A stretch of DNA of 7,155 nucleotides, from the NCBI GenBank assembly GCA_937996725.1, contig CALKUR010000131.1:1-7155 (forward strand). The letters run 5' to 3'. How positions within the stretch are numbered: the first letter of the stretch is position 1; each line of letters begins with the position of its first letter. This DNA is from an uncultured Dechloromonas sp. (GTDB lineage: Bacteria > Pseudomonadota > Gammaproteobacteria > Burkholderiales > Rhodocyclaceae). The notes beneath the pieces were generated by a model that was given only the letters and a program-made list of their open reading frames with translations, ran no database searches and had not been told where the DNA came from. Shown in pieces: positions 5,221 to 7,155 of this stretch. A program made the translations under genes and the position numbers.

Positions 5221-6588
5221 GGCACCGGCGACCATCATTTTGTTGATGAGAATGGCGCCGGATTGTTTGGCGCTGCGCGCCAATCGATCATCGGCAATGG
5301 CGACAATGCCCTTCAGCATCTCTGTCATATTGCCGGCAATCGTAATTTCTTCGACCGGGTACGCGATCTCACCATTCTCGATCCAGAACCCGGCCGCACC
5401 GCGCGAGTAATCACCATTCACATAGTTCACGCCCTGCCCCAACAACTCGGTGATGAGCAGACCACGTCCCATGGTTTTGATGAGCGCAATGAGATCCGCA
5501 TGGCCACCGCGTACATCGCGCATGAATAGATTGTGGCTACCGCCACCGTTGGCGGTGGGTGCCATGCCTAATTTACGGGCCGAATACACTGAGAGGAAGT
5601 AACCGTTGAGGATACCGTCACAAATCACGTCGCGATCCTGCGTGGGCAAACCGTCGCCATCAAATGGCGCGCTGGACTGACCGCCACGTAACAACGGACG
5701 CTCTTCGAGCACCACAAACTCGGGCAGAATTTTTTGACCTAAGGCACCTTCCAGAAAAGAACTCTTGCGATAGAGCGCACCGCCCGAGGCGGCATGCACC
5801 AGATTACCGACGATGGTCGACGCAATCGGCGCTTCAAAAATCACGGGCACTTCGCCGGTCGGGCACTGGCGTGCGCCGAGACGCGCGGCTGCCCGCTGTG
5901 CCGCTTTCAGGCCAATTTCGGCAACGGACGGCAGCAACGCTGCATCACGCACCGATTCATACCAGTCATCACGCTGCATGCCATGCTCGTCCGCGGCAAT
6001 CAGTGCGCAACCCACGCTATGACGACTCGTCGGATAGCCCGCCATGAAGCCGAGGCTATTCGCCATGATGAAGTGCCCCTGGTGCGTCGAGACCGACGCG
6101 CCTTCGGAGTTCTGAATCACGGGGCCCAGTGCCAACCCGGCGGCTTCGCACTCGCGCGCCAGATTGACTGCCGTCTCTACCGAGGGGGTCCAGGGGTGGT
6201 ACAAATCCAGATCCGGAATCGCGCCCAACATCAACTGCGATTTTTCTGGAAGCCCGGCACAAGGGTCTTCCGCCGTAAATTTGGCGATATCGAGCGCGGC
6301 GCTCACGGTGGCCTGCAAGGCGTCGCGCGAGAAATCGCTGGTCGAGGCATAACCCTTACGCTGTCCCAGGTAAATGGTGACACCAATCTGTTTGTCGCGA
6401 TGATGCTCGATGGTTTCGACCTCGCCCTGGCGCACATTCACGCTCTGACCAAAACCCTCGGAGATCTCGACCTCGGTTGCCGTTGCGCCGCCTTTCCGGG
6501 CAATCGTGAGCAGATCATCGGCGATATGGGTCAGCGCCTCACGGCTGTGGGCAAAGAGGTGTTCGTCGGCAGACAGTTGGTCGGTCAT
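5218..6588 (-). CDS. pmbA: TldE/PmbA, non-metal subunit of the TldD/TldE protease
   Basis: PmbA (TldE) pairs with TldD to form a cytosolic protease that degrades unfolded peptides and, in some bacteria, matures peptide antibiotics such as microcin B17. From the ATG at 6588 the protein has 456 residues (E. coli 450). It shows EVEISEG (39-45), GEVETIEHHRDKQIGVTIY (55-73), the segment HAASGG...YRKSSFLEG (265-281), GGGSHNLF (348-355) and the C-terminal RGAAGFWIENGEIAYPV signature (from 396). It lacks the HExxxH zinc motif of TldD, as expected of TldE. tldD is not in this window. The frame runs on to a GTG at 6669, with another ATG at 6615. Family length favours 6588, but none has a clear ribosome-binding site. 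It heads the minus-strand run and is divergent from darP, the same arrangement as in E. coli. Confidence 0.95.
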   Translation of the reverse strand: MTDQLSADEHLFAHSREALTHIADDLLTIARKGGATATEVEISEGFGQSVNVRQGEVETIEHHRDKQIGVTIYLGQRKGYASTSDFSRDALQATVSAALDIAKFTAEDPCAGLPEKSQLMLGAIPDLDLYHPWTPSVETAVNLARECEAAGLALGPVIQNSEGASVSTHQGHFIMANSLGFMAGYPTSRHSVGCALIAADEHGMQRDDWYESVRDAALLPSVAEIGLKAAQRAAARLGARQCPTGEVPVIFEAPIASTIVGNLVHAASGGALYRKSSFLEGALGQKILPEFVVLEERPLLRGGQSSAPFDGDGLPTQDRDVICDGILNGYFLSVYSARKLGMAPTANGGGSHNLFMRDVRGGHADLIALIKTMGRGLLITELLGQGVNYVNGDYSRGAAGFWIENGEIAYPVEEITIAGNMTEMLKGIVAIADDRLARSAKQSGAILINKMMVAGA

Positions 6589-6627
6589 GAATTTAGCAGT
6601 AGTGGAGACAAGCATTGATCGTGTGGT

Positions 6628-6636
6628 TGGTATGAT
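6628..6636 (+). promoter_or_regulatory. Extended -10 promoter for darP
   Basis: TGGTATGAT fits the extended -10 form TGnTATAAT with one mismatch. No good -35 hexamer is found 16-18 bp upstream, which extended -10 promoters tolerate. The predicted start near 6643 would give a leader of about 35 nt to the ATG at 6678. Confidence 0.5.
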
Positions 6637-6637
6637 A
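6632..6637 (-). promoter_or_regulatory. Possible pmbA -10 box overlapping the darP promoter
   Basis: On the minus strand this reads TATCAT, five of six to the -10 consensus, almost on top of the plus-strand TATGAT. No convincing -35 is seen. If used, transcription would start near 6625, leaving a leader of roughly 37 nt to the ATG at 6588. Confidence 0.3.
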
Positions 6638-6677
6638 GCGGCAAACTGCAACGCCACCGAACCTGACACGCCCGCTT

Positions 6678-7155
6678 ATGCCATTTCACCCCAGCAAGCC
6701 TCCCAGCCACTTTCACACCCGCCAAGGGCAGGAGGTCGTCAACGCTGAACCGCCACCCATGACGGAAGGCCGTCGGCGTAGCAAGACCAAAGCCAAGGAG
6801 GAAGTGGAGGCCTTGCAAGACCTGGGCAAACGACTGGTCGGCGTTGGCAATGATCGACTGAAAAAACTGGATATACCCGAATCATTGCTGGATGCCGTGC
6901 TCGAGGCCAAACGCATTACCTCGCATGGTGCGCTACGTCGTCAGATGCAATACATCGGCAAACTCATGCGTGATGTGGAAATCGAACCGATTCAGGAAAT
7001 GCTGGATGAGATCGATGGGGTCTCCAATAAAGCCAATGCCCGCTTCCATGCGCTGGAAAAGCAACGTGAAAAATTATTGGCCGATGAGTCTGTGATTACG
7101 ACACTCAAGAACGAGCACCCGGATCTGGACGTTTCGGCCCTGCGCACCCTACGTC
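6678..7155 (+). CDS. darP: Ribosome maturation protein DarP (YjgA, DUF615), 3' end outside the window
   Basis: DarP (YjgA) associates with late 50S ribosomal precursors and aids maturation of the large subunit. The visible 159 residues contain the family's conserved helical core: RSKTKAKEEVEALQDLG (about 33-49), AKRITSHGALRRQMQYIGKLMRD (about 77-99), and IDGVSNKANARFHALEKQREKLL (about 111-133), ending at LRTLR. By comparison with E. coli YjgA (183 aa), roughly 30 residues are missing beyond the window edge. Two in-frame ATGs compete. The one at 6678 gives a 27-residue proline- and histidine-containing N-terminal extension, and puts about 33 residues before the SKTK motif, close to other betaproteobacterial homologues. 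The one at 6759 leaves only 6. Neither has a well-spaced ribosome-binding site; an AGGAGGT at 6730-6736 lies 22 bases before the second ATG. I favour 6678. It is transcribed divergently from pmbA. Confidence 0.9.
   Translation, partial: MPFHPSKPPSHFHTRQGQEVVNAEPPPMTEGRRRSKTKAKEEVEALQDLGKRLVGVGNDRLKKLDIPESLLDAVLEAKRITSHGALRRQMQYIGKLMRDVEIEPIQEMLDEIDGVSNKANARFHALEKQREKLLADESVITTLKNEHPDLDVSALRTLR

Noticed and set aside
5794..6618. A 274-codon plus-strand open frame across pmbA
   Set aside because: It is antisense to pmbA, whose conserved motifs run through the whole region. The composition is typical of a shadow frame.
6589..6669. The longer pmbA starts at GTG 6669 or ATG 6615
   Set aside because: They add 27 or 9 residues with no similarity to the family and no ribosome-binding site. 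The 6669 start would also reach past the predicted darP promoter. The 6615 start cannot be fully excluded.

Overview
The window looks like a chromosomal segment of a betaproteobacterium, with moderately GC-rich protein-coding DNA. The evidence is the set and order of housekeeping genes: darP (yjgA) divergent from pmbA (tldE), then glyA, nrdR and ribD, with protein sequences typical of that class. I cannot name a genus. No RNA gene, CRISPR array, transposase or integrase was seen.

Layout. Positions 1-346 hold a small unrecognised plus-strand ORF (best start 71), followed by a possible stem-loop plus T-tract (355-400). A convergent minus-strand gene (417-1532) encodes a Fic-family AMP-transferase with an N-terminal inhibitory motif and a C-terminal winged helix-turn-helix-like region. 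The rest of the minus strand, read from right to left, is a compact housekeeping run: pmbA (6588-5218), a histidine phosphatase (5218-4565, sharing one base with pmbA), glyA (4488-3238), nrdR (3216-2761) and ribD (2730-1585). At the right edge darP (6678 onward, plus strand) leaves the window incomplete, divergent from pmbA.

How the genes relate. GlyA makes glycine and one-carbon folate units. NrdR is the zinc-ribbon/ATP-cone repressor of ribonucleotide reductase genes. RibD performs two early steps of riboflavin synthesis. PmbA/TldE is half of the TldD/TldE protease. DarP helps mature the large ribosomal subunit. The only clearly accessory-looking part is the left end (fic plus the unknown ORF), which sits directly downstream of ribD, where further rib genes might be expected.

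The most interesting structure is the control region of fic (about 1517-1618). A good sigma70-type promoter (TTGACG, 17 bp, GATAAT) has its predicted +1 exactly on the A of the fic ATG, with no ribosome-binding site, so the mRNA may be leaderless. A perfect 9-bp inverted repeat, ATGCGGAGA/TCTCCGCAT, has one arm against the -35 box and the other over the -10 edge and start codon. Further copies of the motif lie in fic codons 3-6 and in the 3' end of ribD. Together with the C-terminal DNA-binding-like region of the Fic protein, this suggests an autoregulated Fic module. This is inference from sequence alone.
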